Positions 26,346 through 37,349 of a DNA stretch of 64,000 bases are shown in pieces. The stretch spans positions 91,731,449 to 91,795,448 of the forward strand of contig NC_071355.1 of the NCBI RefSeq assembly GCF_943734655.1, given 5' to 3'. The stretch's first letter is position 1. Each line of letters starts with the position of its first letter. The position numbers were made by a program, and so were the translations under genes. Source of the DNA: Sabethes cyaneus (lineage: Eukaryota; Arthropoda; Insecta; Diptera; Culicidae). The notes under the pieces are model-generated. The model was not told the DNA's origin. It searched no databases and worked only from the letters and a program-made list of their open reading frames with translations.

Positions 26346-27413
26346 CAGACTTTGTTTTAGACGTATTTATCTTTAACTTTTCTGCTTCGCGCTTTAGTCT
26401 GGTGTACTGTTCAGCCACCGCCACAGATGCTCTGCCGATAATATCCATGTCATCGGCAAAGCAGGCGAATTGACTAGATTTGTTGAATATCGTGCCCCGC
26501 GTGTTGATATCCGCTCGGTTCATAACACCTTGTAGCGCTATGTTGAACAGCAGGGATGAAAGACCATCACCTTGACGAAACCCTCTGTGTGATTCGAATG
26601 AACTTGACAATCAACCCGAAATGCGAACATAGCAATGTGTACCATCCATCGTAGATTTAATTAGTTTGATGAGCTTCCTGGGGAAGCTGTTCTCGTTCAT
26701 GATTTTCCGTAGCTCTTTCCGGTCGATGGTATCATATGCTATGTCTTTGAAGCCAACGAACAAATGATGCGTGGAAACTCCGTATTCACGGCGTTTTTGG
26801 AGGATTTGCCGCAGTGTAAATATATGATCCGTTGTAGACCGACCTTTGACGAAGCCGGTTTGATAAGTTCCCACAAATCTGTTCGCAATTGGTGATAGAC
26901 GGCGGAAAATGATTTGGGACAGCACTTTATAAGCGGCATTGAGAACGGTGATCGCTCGATAGTTCTCACAGTCCAACTTGTCGCCGTTTTTGTAGATCGG
27001 GCAGATAACCCCATCTTTCCACTCCTCCGGTAGCTGTTCCGTATCCCAAATTCTAACAATTAGTCGGTGCAGACAAACGGCCAGCTTTTCTGCTCCCATT
27101 TTAATAAGCTCCGCTCCGATGCCATCTTTTCCAGCTGACTTGTTGTTCTTTAGCTGCATGATGGCCTCCTTAACTTCGCCTATCGTTGGGGCTGGCACCT
27201 ATTCCCCGTTTGCTGCACCGTCGAAATCGCTTTCCCCGCCTCCATGGTTTTCCGCCTGGGCGCCATTTAGCTGTTCGACGAAGTGCTGCTTCCACCTATC
27301 CGTCACCTCCCGATCGTCCGTCAGAATACTGCCAGTCTTATCCCGACACATTTCGGCTCGCGGCACAAAGCCTTTGCGGGATCCGTTCAATTTTTGGTAG
27401 AACTTCCGCGTTT

Positions 27414-30400
27414 AATTTAATTTAATTTATTTATTGACATATGTAACGTAAGGCAAAGCCTTTTGAATTGTTACAATAAGATTTGATCTCGAATTTAGTT
27501 GGACTACCAAACTTATTTCTAAATTGATATTTATTCTAAGTGATATTGTGTTTCCTCTACTTTGAATTAAGGGAATAACTATGTGCTGTTGAGCCGTGCA
27601 AGCAACTGACGCTTAAAAACTATCGTGCTTGAGCTCGATTTTATCGAAGTTGGTAGTGAGTTCCAATGGACAATGCCTCTAACGAAAAGTGACGAACTGT
27701 AGTCTCTGGTGCTGTGACGCGGCACGGAAAAATTTCTAGTTCTCAAGTTTCCCAGGGGTTGCAAAATAGTAAATAGATATTCAGGTTTCCTAGTATAGTT
27801 AATCTTAAATATCGATAAACAGGACCTATATTTATAAAAATCTGAGAAGGTGCAACCTAATAGCGACTTGTGTAGGTGAGAAACGTGAGAAAATCTGGAA
27901 AGGTTGTATACGTATCTAACACATGCGTTTAACGCCATTCGAAATTTTTTCAAGATTCCTACAGAAGTGTTAGCGTAGAGTGCATCGCCATAAACAAAAT
28001 GAGGTAGCAATATTGATTTAAAAAGCTTTAACTTAGTTGATGTTTGAAAATGTTTAGTAGCCAAATTGAGCTGCTTTAGCGTTCCATATATTTTACCACA
28101 CTGGGCATTTATGTGAGCTTCCCATTTAAGCTGAGATGTAAAAATGACACCTAAGTTGGTAACTTTGTCAAAAAATTGAATAGGTTCACCTTGTAGGAAT
28201 AACTGAGGAGGAGTCATGTTGTTAATATTTTTAGCAAATAATACAGCCTTTGTTTTACTCGGATTGATCGACAAAAGGTTTGTATTGGACCATGCAGATA
28301 ATTTGTTTAGATCATGATTTATTTTGCGAGCAACATCATTTAGACCAGAGTCACCATTAGTACAGCAGTATATTTGCACATCATCGGCAAATAAATGAAT
28401 AGAACAATAGTACAAATTAGTCGGAAGGTCGTTAATAAAAAGCGAGAATAAAAGTGGGCCTAGAACAGATCCTTGAGGGACCCCAGACAAAATTGGTTCA
28501 AGGGAAGATAAAACCTCATTACATGAAACAGCTTGATACCGATTTGTTAGATACGACCTAATCAACTTGGCGGCAGTTGCAGAAAAATCAAACAATGACA
28601 CTAATTTATTAACAAGCTTATTATGCGAAACACGATCGAAGGCTTTGGCGAAATCTACCATGAGAAGAATAACAATTCCCTTTCTATCTAGGGTCTGTGC
28701 AATGTCGTTGTGAATCTTTAATAACGCAGTTTCTGTGCTATGATTTTTTCGAAAACCCGATTGAAAAGGACTGAGATAGTTCATTACTTGAATATGATTT
28801 GAGATCTGTGCTTTAAGTAACTTCTCAAAAGCCTTGGAAAGAGCACTCAGGAGACTAATAGGTCTGAGGTTTGTAATGTCATTTGAATTGCTTTTCTTCT
28901 TAAGCGGTATTACTTTCACGAGCTTCCAGTCTCTTGGATACTTTGATGTACAAAGAATAGAATTAAATAGATGTGTAATCACTGGAAGAATCAAAGGCAA
29001 CATTATTTTTATAAAGGCAATTGGAATATTATCCAAACCATACGCATTTGATTTGATTGAGTAGATAGCATTTATGGTTTCATTGTCGTCAACGCGACGA
29101 AAACCAAAACTGTTATGATCACTCAAAGGTAATGAGGGAGATTGATCGGTACTAAAATTTGAGATGAAATAATCATTAATCTCATGCGCTGTGTACTCTA
29201 TATTGTCGACGGAAGCTTTTTTTGTTACATCAAGTTTGTTAATGTTACTCCAAAACTGCTTGCAGGTAACATTGATATTAAATTTTCTCCTATCATACTC
29301 ATTTTTAGCTCTCCTAATTAAATTATTAACTCTGTTTCGAGCAAGTTTGTAAGCAGCCAAATCATCAGGTAGCTTGGTATGTTTCCATTTTCTATAAGCC
29401 AATGCCCTATTAATGATAGCTGTCTCCACTTCACTAGTGAACCAAGCATTCGGTCTCGTCCTAATAGGTCTCAATGGTATAAACTCATTATGCAAATAAT
29501 TTAAATGGCTGTTCAACAGTTGGACGATACGATCAGGGTCACTGATATTCATAGCTTCGTTCCAATTTATACGACGACATGCTTCATGAAGCGGTGCAAT
29601 ATCATAATTAACGTAATCCCTATACGAATTCGTTTGTACAGGAGCAACCGGCAGGATATCTAGAGAAAAGAAAACTAAATCATGGTTGGAGATACCAGGC
29701 AAAGAAACTTGATCTTGTTTGACTATTATGTGAGGGGAGTCTGAAATTATTAAATCAAGTAAAGAACAGCCTGAATTGAAGAAAAACGTTGGTTCAATGT
29801 TAATACAAGAACAAGAAGTACTTTCGAGTGCGTCTCGAAAACGCCGACATCTGCTTGAGTTTTTCAGTAGATCAGTATTAAAATCACCTATAAAGAATGA
29901 ATGATCATATTTCGCAATAAACTCATCTAAGTGATGCAGTAGAATGTTCGAACAATCGTTATCCGGGGGATTGTAATAAACTCCTAAAAAGAATTTCTTC
30001 TCGCCGCATTTAATATCAAGCAGCAGAAACTCCGTTCGATCATCATCGGATTTACGAATTACTTTACAGTACAAGTTTTTCCTAATATAAACACATACTC
30101 CTCCTCCGTGCCTATTTCGATCATGTCGAATAAGTTTGAATCCATCAATATTTATCATGGAATTGTTAATTGATTCATTCAACCAAGTCTCAGACATGCA
30201 TATTATATCAATTTTGCTATTCATAAAAGTGGCTTTCAGTTCGTTAAATTTTATCAGTTTCCGAGCGCATAAACTTTGCACATTAATGTGACAAACATTC
30301 AATTTATCATTGTTCAAAGCAACATTGAGTACAGCTCTAGGAATAAGTAAATTAGTGTTAGAGACATTGCTGTTCATTAAATTATCCGTAGTCATCAATG

Positions 30401-30780
30401 ATATAGCGAGTAGTCATTAAACGACAGCAACCCACAAAACTCACCAGCACAAAAAACGCCAAACTAAGGAGGAAACACAACCTACGCGTACATCCACTAC
30501 AACTAAAATTCATTCAGTTCGCATAGATCACAGTTCAATCAACGCTTGTAATAGACGATCAGATGTTTGCAGTCCAGAAGTCAAATATAGAGAATCGATA
30601 TCACTCAGCTTTGCGTACAATCGCAATCTCCCAGCAATAGCAGTGCGGAATCACACAGAATTCTCGATCGTTTGCACAGCTGTCCTCAGTCGGTGCAGAA
30701 AAATACAATAGCGATGCCCTGCATCACTATCAGCAGCAGCTTCCCAAGCCAAGCAGCAACAACAGCAACAGCGACGGTTT
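27414..30780 (-). mobile_element. intact one-ORF LINE (CR1/L2/jockey group) nested in RTE LINE
   Basis: Bounded by GCGTTT direct repeats at 27408-27413 and 30781-30786. Removing the insert plus one repeat joins RLHRSQET to RKFYQKLNGS in frame in the host LINE, so the ends are exact. Parts on the minus strand: ~385-bp 5' leader, ORF2, ~165-bp 3' UTR containing the small palindrome AAGGCTTTGCCTT, and a microsatellite-like (AAATT)n tail rather than plain poly(A). There is no ORF1, so it is either a single-ORF family or slightly 5'-truncated. The 6-bp target duplication is short for a LINE. Confidence 0.9.
27579..30395 (-). CDS. LINE ORF2: endonuclease and reverse transcriptase
   Basis: A 938-codon frame without stop or frameshift. 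The first ATG is at 30395 (the codon before it is TTG). It encodes the enzyme that nicks chromosomal DNA and copies the element RNA by target-primed reverse transcription. The N-terminal endonuclease (about residues 33-250) shows CHINVQSLCARK, SETWLNES, RHGGGVCVYIRKNL, FIGDFNTDLL, LLDLIISD and ISNHDLVFF, so all catalytic blocks are present. The RT (about 490-780) shows WKLVKVIPLKKK, LRPISLLSALSKAFEK, motif A LMVDFAKAFD (~579), motif B GVPQGSVLGPLLF (~639) and motif C HLFADDVQIY (~669). The C-terminal part ends FSVPRHSTRDYSSSLF then HWNSLPTSIKSSSS. It resembles jockey/CR1/L2 ORF2; the exact clade is not decidable by eye. Confidence 0.95.
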   Translation of the reverse strand: MTTDNLMNSNVSNTNLLIPRAVLNVALNNDKLNVCHINVQSLCARKLIKFNELKATFMNSKIDIICMSETWLNESINNSMINIDGFKLIRHDRNRHGGGVCVYIRKNLYCKVIRKSDDDRTEFLLLDIKCGEKKFFLGVYYNPPDNDCSNILLHHLDEFIAKYDHSFFIGDFNTDLLKNSSRCRRFRDALESTSCSCINIEPTFFFNSGCSLLDLIISDSPHIIVKQDQVSLPGISNHDLVFFSLDILPVAPVQTNSYRDYVNYDIAPLHEACRRINWNEAMNISDPDRIVQLLNSHLNYLHNEFIPLRPIRTRPNAWFTSEVETAIINRALAYRKWKHTKLPDDLAAYKLARNRVNNLIRRAKNEYDRRKFNINVTCKQFWSNINKLDVTKKASVDNIEYTAHEINDYFISNFSTDQSPSLPLSDHNSFGFRRVDDNETINAIYSIKSNAYGLDNIPIAFIKIMLPLILPVITHLFNSILCTSKYPRDWKLVKVIPLKKKSNSNDITNLRPISLLSALSKAFEKLLKAQISNHIQVMNYLSPFQSGFRKNHSTETALLKIHNDIAQTLDRKGIVILLMVDFAKAFDRVSHNKLVNKLVSLFDFSATAAKLIRSYLTNRYQAVSCNEVLSSLEPILSGVPQGSVLGPLLFSLFINDLPTNLYYCSIHLFADDVQIYCCTNGDSGLNDVARKINHDLNKLSAWSNTNLLSINPSKTKAVLFAKNINNMTPPQLFLQGEPIQFFDKVTNLGVIFTSQLKWEAHINAQCGKIYGTLKQLNLATKHFQTSTKLKLFKSILLPHFVYGDALYANTSVGILKKFRMALNACVRYVYNLSRFSHVSHLHKSLLGCTFSDFYKYRSCLSIFKINYTRKPEYLFTILQPLGNLRTRNFSVPRHSTRDYSSSLFVRGIVHWNSLPTSIKSSSSTIVFKRQLLARLNST

Positions 30781-32269
30781 GCGTTTCCTGAGAACGATGC
30801 AGCCGCTCTGCATATTCCTGCTCTTCCAGGTTGCGCTTTTTCTCCCGAAAGATTTGGTTTCGCTGCATCTTCTTCTGTTTGTGTCTTTCCTCGTTCTGAC
30901 GTGTGGCACTGCGCATCTTGGCCGCCCGCGCAGCGTTCTCCTTATCCATCACCCTCCTACATTCATCGTCAAACCAATCGTTCCGCTGATTCCGGGCCAC
31001 ATGCCCGATGGAGCTCTCCGCTACACTGCTGATGGCTGTTTTTATAGTGTTCCGACAGTCCTCGAGAGGGGATTCGTCCAGCTTGTCCTCTCCGTAATTT
31101 GCGGCGACGTCTGGCTGCTTAAGCCGCGCGAGATCTAACCGAGGCTGGCGTCGGTACCGAATGTTGTTCATAACGGAGAGTCTTGGGCGCTTCTTAACCA
31201 TCACTAGGTCCGAGTCAACGTTAGCGCTTCGATAGGATCTGACGTCGATAATGTCTGAGAAGTGCCGACTGTCGATCAAAACGTGGTCGATCTATGATTC
31301 TGTTTGATTTGGTGACCTCTAGGTGTGCTTGTGATGGATTCTGTGCTGGAAAAAGATACGACGTACGGCCATGCTCTTGGAGGCGGCAACGTCGATAAGT
31401 CTTAGGCCCATTTTATTGGTCCGATGGTGTACACTGAACCTTCCAATCACCGGTTTGTATTCCTCCTCCTGGCCGACCTGAGCATTGAAACCCCCGATGA
31501 TGATCTTGATATCATGTTTTGTAATTCATCCTTGTCGTCATCGGTGGCGGTGGCCTGAGGTGAGGGCTGTGCACATTGTTGATACTTATATTGAAGAATC
31601 GGCCCTTGATTCTCAACATGCACATTCGAGGATTGATTGGCCACCACCCAATCACCCGTTTCCGCATCTTGCTCATCACTATGAAAGCTGTACCCAGCTC
31701 GTGTGTGTTGCCGCAGCTCTGGTAGATGGTATGTCCATCGCTGAACGTACGTACCGTTGAGCTCTTTCAGCACACATCCTGCAGCGCTACGACGTCGAAC
31801 TTGCGGCTCTTCAATACATCGGAGAGCACTCGAGTGCTCCCTTGGAAGTTGAGAAATCGGCAGTTCCATGTCCCGAGTTTCCAATCCATAGTCCTTTTTC
31901 GTCGCGTGGGTCTATTCCGATTGTTCCAGTAAGAATTTCCTTGTTCTTCGTTCCGTGCTTTAGTATTTTTCGTGGTGACGGCTTGCAAAGCCTGCTACAC
32001 CAACCCCCTGTTCGCCGGAGGACCAACGAAGCTTGAAAGAGCCCTCCTTTCCTGTCAGCATACGACCTTCACTTCTACCGGGGTTGGTTACCCGATCTCC
32101 ACCAAAGTTGCTCGTATCCCGGCTGGTACCACGAGTAGGTAGGAATAGGAGTTACTGAATAAGAGGCTATGAACCACTGTGTGGTCTATTTTATGCCTAC
32201 ACGTGCACAAGGCACCGACGGTACGCATTATTCAGCCGTTTACCAGCCAAAAAAAGAGACTTACTAAAT

Positions 32270-32638
32270 GCAGTAAGTGGCATGGTATTACGTTACTCTG
32301 TATTACTCTCAAAGTACTTTGTAAGGTAATCCTCAAGCGGATCTAGAAGAAGATCGACGTTACTTTATGGCGGCAGCTAGCTAGCTTACCGTAGCACGTC
32401 TCATAGTCAATTTAGTGAAAACTAAGTCTATAGTAGCGAACACTGATAATCCCACCGAAGAAGAAGCAGACCCTTAGGCTCATGGCGACGTAACATAACC
32501 AACGACATCCGGGTTGTTGACTAGAATCTATCCCGGCGACAGGTGAAAACCATGGCGGATGACCGTCGGCAGTGCAGATCCTGATTTCATCCCTTTGTTT
32601 TGCCGGATCGACGGACATGGACCAATAGGTAAGTAAGT
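32270..32638 (+). mobile_element. LINE 3' fragment with TAAG tail (+)
   Basis: Ends CCAATAGGTAAGTAAGT (32622-32638), the RTE-type tail, preceded by GGATCGACGGACATGGACC. Coding content is decayed and no complete frame remains. Confidence 0.45.
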
Positions 32639-32639
32639 G

Positions 32640-33110
32640 AAATCCGGAATAATCCTGGGTTCTCCGGATGTGATTTGGTGAAAAGGTTCATTGTGTCACA
32701 TAGTACAGTTCGGCGAATCTGTATGCGAGAAGGATATTGGTCGTACCATGCCAACAAGCATTCCAACAGGACGTTGAAACAGAATCTTTTTGCCAAAAAC
32801 CGTATGTGTTCTTGTACAACCAAGTTCTGACCAAATACGACGTTTTTGGATGGACGATGAAATGGACCCTTGAAATTTATTGTTTTATTGAGCCCACCAA
32901 ATTGTCCAGATTTGCGCCACATCAAAAAATATTGCGCAATAGTCAAGCATAAATTGAAGAAGTGTGATAAAATAATCGAAACAGATGGCTGGAAAAGATA
33001 GTAGATACGGTTGACAATGTCACTGAGAATTTGATGGTATTGATGGAATTTGAAGGTATTCAGCGCAAAGCTAGCAATTTTATCAGAAAGAATGAATAAT
33101 AATCTTTCTT
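32640..33110 (+). pseudogene. DD37E mariner-like transposase remnant
   Basis: Plus-strand pieces of an IS630/Tc1/mariner transposase. A helix-turn-helix reads SDLVKRFIVSHSTVRRICMR (~32670) and GYWSYHANKHSNRTLKQN follows. After a large deletion the C-terminal catalytic region reads PPNCPDLRHIKKYCAIVKHK (32890-32950), and it ends KASNFIRKNE. The third catalytic acidic residue, normally in a PIE-type motif, is Lys here. The middle of the enzyme with the first two Asp is gone. Inactive. Confidence 0.75.
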
Positions 33111-34912
33111 GTATATATTAAAGTTTATAAAAAGTCTATAAAACATATTATTACATTGTTGTACTTTATTCCCTCATGAAGTAATTGGAAACTTTGTGCA
33201 GCCGAATTCTAAATTGAACAGACTCCAGTAAAGAAACTGCATCAGTTTTGAAAAATACACTTTGGCATTTATTTTTTGCCTACGTCGCATCGAACTAAAT
33301 ATATTCAACAACAATAAGAAAGAACGCGGAATATTTTATTTCTTTTAACAAATCACTCATTGTTCCATGTATTTTTCGAAACTCATTTTCACTTCCAGCG
33401 TATCTTACATCTTTGTCGGCAATTGTGACTGGGCAAATGGAAATCAATTGCTCACACAAATCAGCGAAGAGCCACTCAAAGAAGGCACAGGAAGGCAAAA
33501 GAACCCGTGATCGGAGGGCATTCCGCCCGAATGCGTAGCCATAGTTTCCATCTTCAAGGTATTTATGCAGAATTATTATTCACGCTATGATTGATCTTCT
33601 GTAGAAAGGCGGACGGATGATTGACTACTGGTCAATAATGAAGAGGCTTTGGCTTCTTTGGAGGAAGCCGCCATTTTGAATGCTATACACTTATTTCTCC
33701 TCGGGTTGGCTATCGGCGGCTTTGCGTTTATTTGATGGTTTTTTAAAATTTAATCTTCAGTTTGTGTCGAATCACGCTTCCATCCTCCTTTGCACACATC
33801 CAGCGACTAGAGAGCTACCACTCGTGATGGCAATGATGGAAGCTTCTCGCACCAGAAACTATCCGATGAATGCTGGGGGCAAAATGTGTAGCTATCTCAA
33901 GTTATGGTCGGTGACGTTTCAGGATCGAGAATGGGTTTCCCGTTTTAGATGTCTTAAATTTTAATGTCTATTTTATATTACGAATTTCATATGTCGTATC
34001 ATATGAACAATACTAAGTTCCACTTTTAAATATTTCCTTGCCCGAGATATTTTAAATTTTAACATCCTCCTTAAAAACGCAACTGTTCAACAGGCACATT
34101 TCAACTGGGCGGCATATTGCGAGTTAAAGCTTTGTATTGATATTTCTACTTACAAAGCGATCGCAGCTTGGGAAGCTTGAACACGTCGCAACAGTATGTG
34201 CGCGATAAAGCAGTAGCATTTGACAGTTGAATATGTGTATGAACAGCCATCATTAATGTTCATCACACTCAACCCCATCCATCATTATCGTACGCTTTGT
34301 TTTCTGAAATAATAAATGTCTTGAAAAATAAATATTTTTACGCTGGAAACTATTCAATTATCACTGGTTTCCTTCTTTCGCGGGTGGGGAAAAAGGCCAT
34401 TTGGAAGCGTGTTAAAATCATTGATTGAATGTTTGTTTATGTAAATTTAAGTTTCTTTAAAACGTGAGAATAATGCGGTAATTGTGATGAAAGATTCACT
34501 GGATGCATTTTCAAATATACTAAGATTGAATTCTCGAGCAGGTCCAAAATCTGTACAAATTGGATTTTGCGTGAGCGACTTACATTGTGCTTATTTAGTG
34601 GTTTACAGATCATTCTAGTAATATTAAACCGTTGAGAGAAATTTTTGATTATTTTTAGTGACAGTGCTAAAAAAAATTCATGTATTTTGTCGATTTGAAA
34701 ACTATGTTTTCATTTTTCTCTCAATGTTTACAAAACTGTCTGATAAATTTTTGTACAAAAATTACTCATCACCGCATCGTCCAGAGATGAAGTAAACAAA
34801 TCAAGAACAAAATTACAGCTTTTTGAAATACTGAGTCTCCATCCGATGTAAAGGCACTTGTGGTTAATTGTATATAAAAAGTATATAATAAAAATTTCTA
34901 TTACTACATGTA
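33111..34912. other. no recognised gene; two unassigned ORFs
   Basis: 33295-33498 (minus) reads CAFFEWLFADLCEQLISICP before a KDV/RYAGSENEF stretch, protein-like but unidentified. 33680-33964 (plus) is a 94-codon frame without known domains. The rest is AT-rich with no repeat recognised. Confidence 0.3.
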
Positions 34913-35283
34913 TACCTCGATAGTACGTACACTTTTGCTTCGTTTAGCGTACGTATTACCAAAGTGTACATACTATCGAATCATAATTTTATGCTTTGAA
35001 GTATTGTTGTATTATGCTTAATGTTGCATGAAATTTGCAAATTTGCATACACTATTGAACAAATATATATTTTAGTGGTTTTGATTTAATGCTGCAGTTA
35101 ATTTTTAATATTGTAAATCACTGATTTTGCCCTTTGTGAAGCTTGAAATGAATCAAATAAAGTGTTGCTGGAAAATCTACGTACGTACGTAAAATGTACG
35201 TATTATCGAGCATACGTTCTATCGAGGCAAAATGTACGTATTATGGAGGGTAAGTACTAACGAGGGTACGTATTGTCGAGGTA
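34913..35283. mobile_element. TA-flanked MITE with five clustered TACGTATTATCGAGG motifs
   Basis: TA on both sides (34911-34912, 35284-35285). Ends TACCTCGATAGTACGTAC and, inverted, TACCTCGACAATACGTAC. The right end carries five consecutive motif copies at 35197, 35213, 35235, 35251 and 35267 (for example TACGTATTATCGAG, TACGTATTGTCGAGG). One complementary copy is at 34915. No ORF. Confidence 0.75.
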
Positions 35284-35358
35284 TACCTGATATAAATAGG
35301 CCCAACAATTGTCGCGTAGGAAACATGTAAGCATTTTTACAGCTAGTGTTTATACAGT

Positions 35359-36739
35359 TACAATATTCAAAAAGGGACATCGAATGGAGTGTAAAAACTA
35401 TCGAGGAATTACATTGCTCAATTCTACCTACAAGGTGCTTTCCCGTATCCTGTTACGCAGACTGAGACCGTTAGCCTCTGCTAACCCTTCGTCGGCGAGT
35501 ACCAAGCTGGTTTTCGTGAGGATCGCTCCACGACGGATCAGATGTTTACCCTGCGCTAGACAGTTTACCCCAGTTGCTAGACAAGTTCCGGGAGTACAAC
35601 TTGCAGACACACCATCTGTTTGTGGACTTTAAAGCGGCGTATGATTCAGTTAAACGAAATGAGCTGTGGCAGGTAATGCTAGAACATGGTTTTCCGACGA
35701 AACTAGTTACGCTGATTCGTGCGACGCTGGACGGATCCAAATCATGCGTTAGAATAGCGGGTGAGACCTCAGCTGCTTTCGTGACGTTGGATGGACTGAA
35801 GCAGGGGATGCACTCTCTAACCTGCTATTCAACATTGCCTTGGAAGGTGCATTACGAAGAGCAAACGTGGAAAGGAATGGAACTATCATCACGATATCTC
35901 ACATGCTTCTTGGTTTTGCGGATGACGTCGATATCATCGGAATCAACCGTAGAGCAGTGGAAGAGGCCTTTAGGCCCTTTAAAAGGGAAGCTGCGAGATT
36001 GGGACTTACCATTAATACCGCCAAAACGAAGTACATGGTTGCTGGCAGGGAACGTGGGAGCCCAAGTGATGTTGGTGCCGAGGTGGAGTTAGATGGGGAA
36101 CGATATGAAGTAGTGGAGGAATTTATATACCTTGGTACACCCGTGACATGTGACAACGATGTAAGCCGCGAAGTGAAACGACGAGTTGCAACCACGAATC
36201 GGGCTTTCTACGGATTACGTAGCCAGCTGAAGTCCCGTAGTTTGCAAATTCGCACAAAACTGGCGCTCTACAGAACACTAATCCTCCCGGTGGCCCTTTA
36301 CGGACACGAATCATGGACGCTAAAGGAAGCTGATCGGCGAGTGCTTGGGGTTTTTGAGCGTAAAATTCTGCGATCTATACTTGGTGGCAAAATGGAAAAT
36401 GGAGTGTGGCGCAGACGCATGAATCACGAGCTGTACCAAGTATACAAATATGCTGATATAGTGAAGGTAGTGCAATGTGGCAGGTTGCGGTGGGCTGGAC
36501 ACGTGGCCAGAATGCCCGATGAAAGAGTAGCCAAAACTATTTTCAGCAGAGAACCAGGATGAGGCCGTAGACTCCGAGGCAGACCCCGCACCCGGTGGGT
36601 GTGTGCTGTCGAAGACGATGCACGTTCAGCTGGTGTTCGTGGGGATTGGAGAACGGCAGCCCAGGACCGACGGTACTGGAGGAGCATAATTCGTTCGGCG
36701 CAGGATCGGCAACGGGCTGTTGCCACTAAAGTAAGTAAG
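35359..36739 (+). mobile_element. 5'-truncated RTE-like LINE with 11-bp TSD
   Basis: Direct repeat GTTTATACAGT at 35348-35358 and 36740-36750 frames the copy exactly. The RT starts FKKGHRMECKNYRGITLLNS, then RILLRRLRPLA. After a frameshift it reads HLFVDFKAAYDSVKRNELWQ (motif A, ~35620). A one-base loss near 35805 shifts GLKQGD, and the next frame reads LLGFADDVDIIGINRRAVEE (motif C, ~35905). The C-terminal region reads RRRMNHELYQVYKYADIV and RLRWAGHVARMPDE, TGA at 36560 where the ORF would continue GRRLRGRPRTRW, and a (TAAG)n tail at 36729-36740. Inactive through at least two frameshifts and one nonsense codon. Confidence 0.9.
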
Positions 36740-36779
36740 TTTATACAGTGACTTTAGTCGCCAAAACCTTTCGGTTTCA

Positions 36780-36960
36780 TAAGGGGCCATCCAGATGCGA
36801 CGTGGACAGAAAAATACCAATTTTCACCATCCCCCCTCCCCCATCTCCCTCCATGGACAAGCGTGGACATTGACTCAACCACCACTCCCCCCCCACCTGT
36901 TTGTCCATGTAGACATTTTTTTCTTCCCACTTCCCCTGCGGTTGTTCGGACGTAGCCAGG
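36780..36960. repeat. partial repeat, C-rich
   Basis: GGGGCCATCCAGATGCGACG begins a C/T-rich stretch (CCCCCCTCCCCCATCTCC, CCACTCCCCCCCC) with repeated GTGGACA. It looks like the left end of an interspersed element cut by the fold-back element at 36963. Confidence 0.35.
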
Positions 36961-36962
36961 TA

Positions 36963-37285
36963 TCCAGCTTTTTACGCGCTATAATGATGGACGCTATAAA
37001 TTGTGTTCGTAATATGCGAACAATCTTTTTGACAACTCTGCATACTTCAAATCTGCAACACTACCGTGCAATTTCTTTCGTTTACGCCAAAGAAGGAAAG
37101 CAAAAATGTGCGAAATGTAAACAAAACTATTGCTCTCCTTCTTTTGCGTAAACGAAAGAAAGAGCAACACTGCCGTACAGGAGAAGAGTGCCCAGTTTTG
37201 ATGGATGCAGAGCTGTCAAAAAGATTGTTCGCATATTACGAACACAATTTATAGCGTCCGCCATTATAGCGCGTAAAAAGCTGGA
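36963..37285. mobile_element. fold-back MITE, nearly complete hairpin
   Basis: TA-flanked (36961-36962, 37286-37287). Arms of ~80 bp start TCCAGCTTTTTACGCGC and are near-perfect complements. Inner arms (CTTTCGTTTACGC..AAGAAGG at ~37075 and ~37140) pair again, so almost all 323 bp can fold into one stem. The plus-strand frames through it are not genes. Confidence 0.85.
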
Positions 37286-37328
37286 TACAATGCGATTATA
37301 TAGCCATCTACGATGTGTGCAACCTCCT

Positions 37329-37349
37329 ATGCTAATGCTAATGCTAATG
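37329..37349. repeat. (ATGCTA)n microsatellite
   Basis: About three and a half ATGCTA units. Confidence 0.8.

Larger units (their letters stand above)
25640..32248 (-). mobile_element. RTE-like LINE, near full length, with 17-bp TSD and nested LINE
   Basis: Flanked by the perfect direct repeat AAAAAAAGAGACTTACT (25623-25639 and 32249-32265). Read on the minus strand: a 5' leader (to ~31985), an endonuclease with KLGTWNCRFLNF (31890), DIKIIIGGFNAQVG (~31500) and SRHFSDIIDVRSYR (31270), then a charged linker. The nested LINE (27414-30780) interrupts it. The RT follows: NCENYRAITVLNAAYKV, HLFVGFKDIAYDTIDRKE, GFRQGDGLSSLLFNIAL, CFADDMDIIG (26440). The C-terminal region reads RRRMNHELAQLYG and IRWAEHVARMPDN, and the 3' tail is (TAAG)n. 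Without the insert it is about 3.2 kb, the usual RTE length. In-frame TAG and TGA near 27200 and 26611, GG for GD in the endonuclease, DIAYD for the usual motif A, and an inversion at ~26180-26345 show it is dead. Confidence 0.88.
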
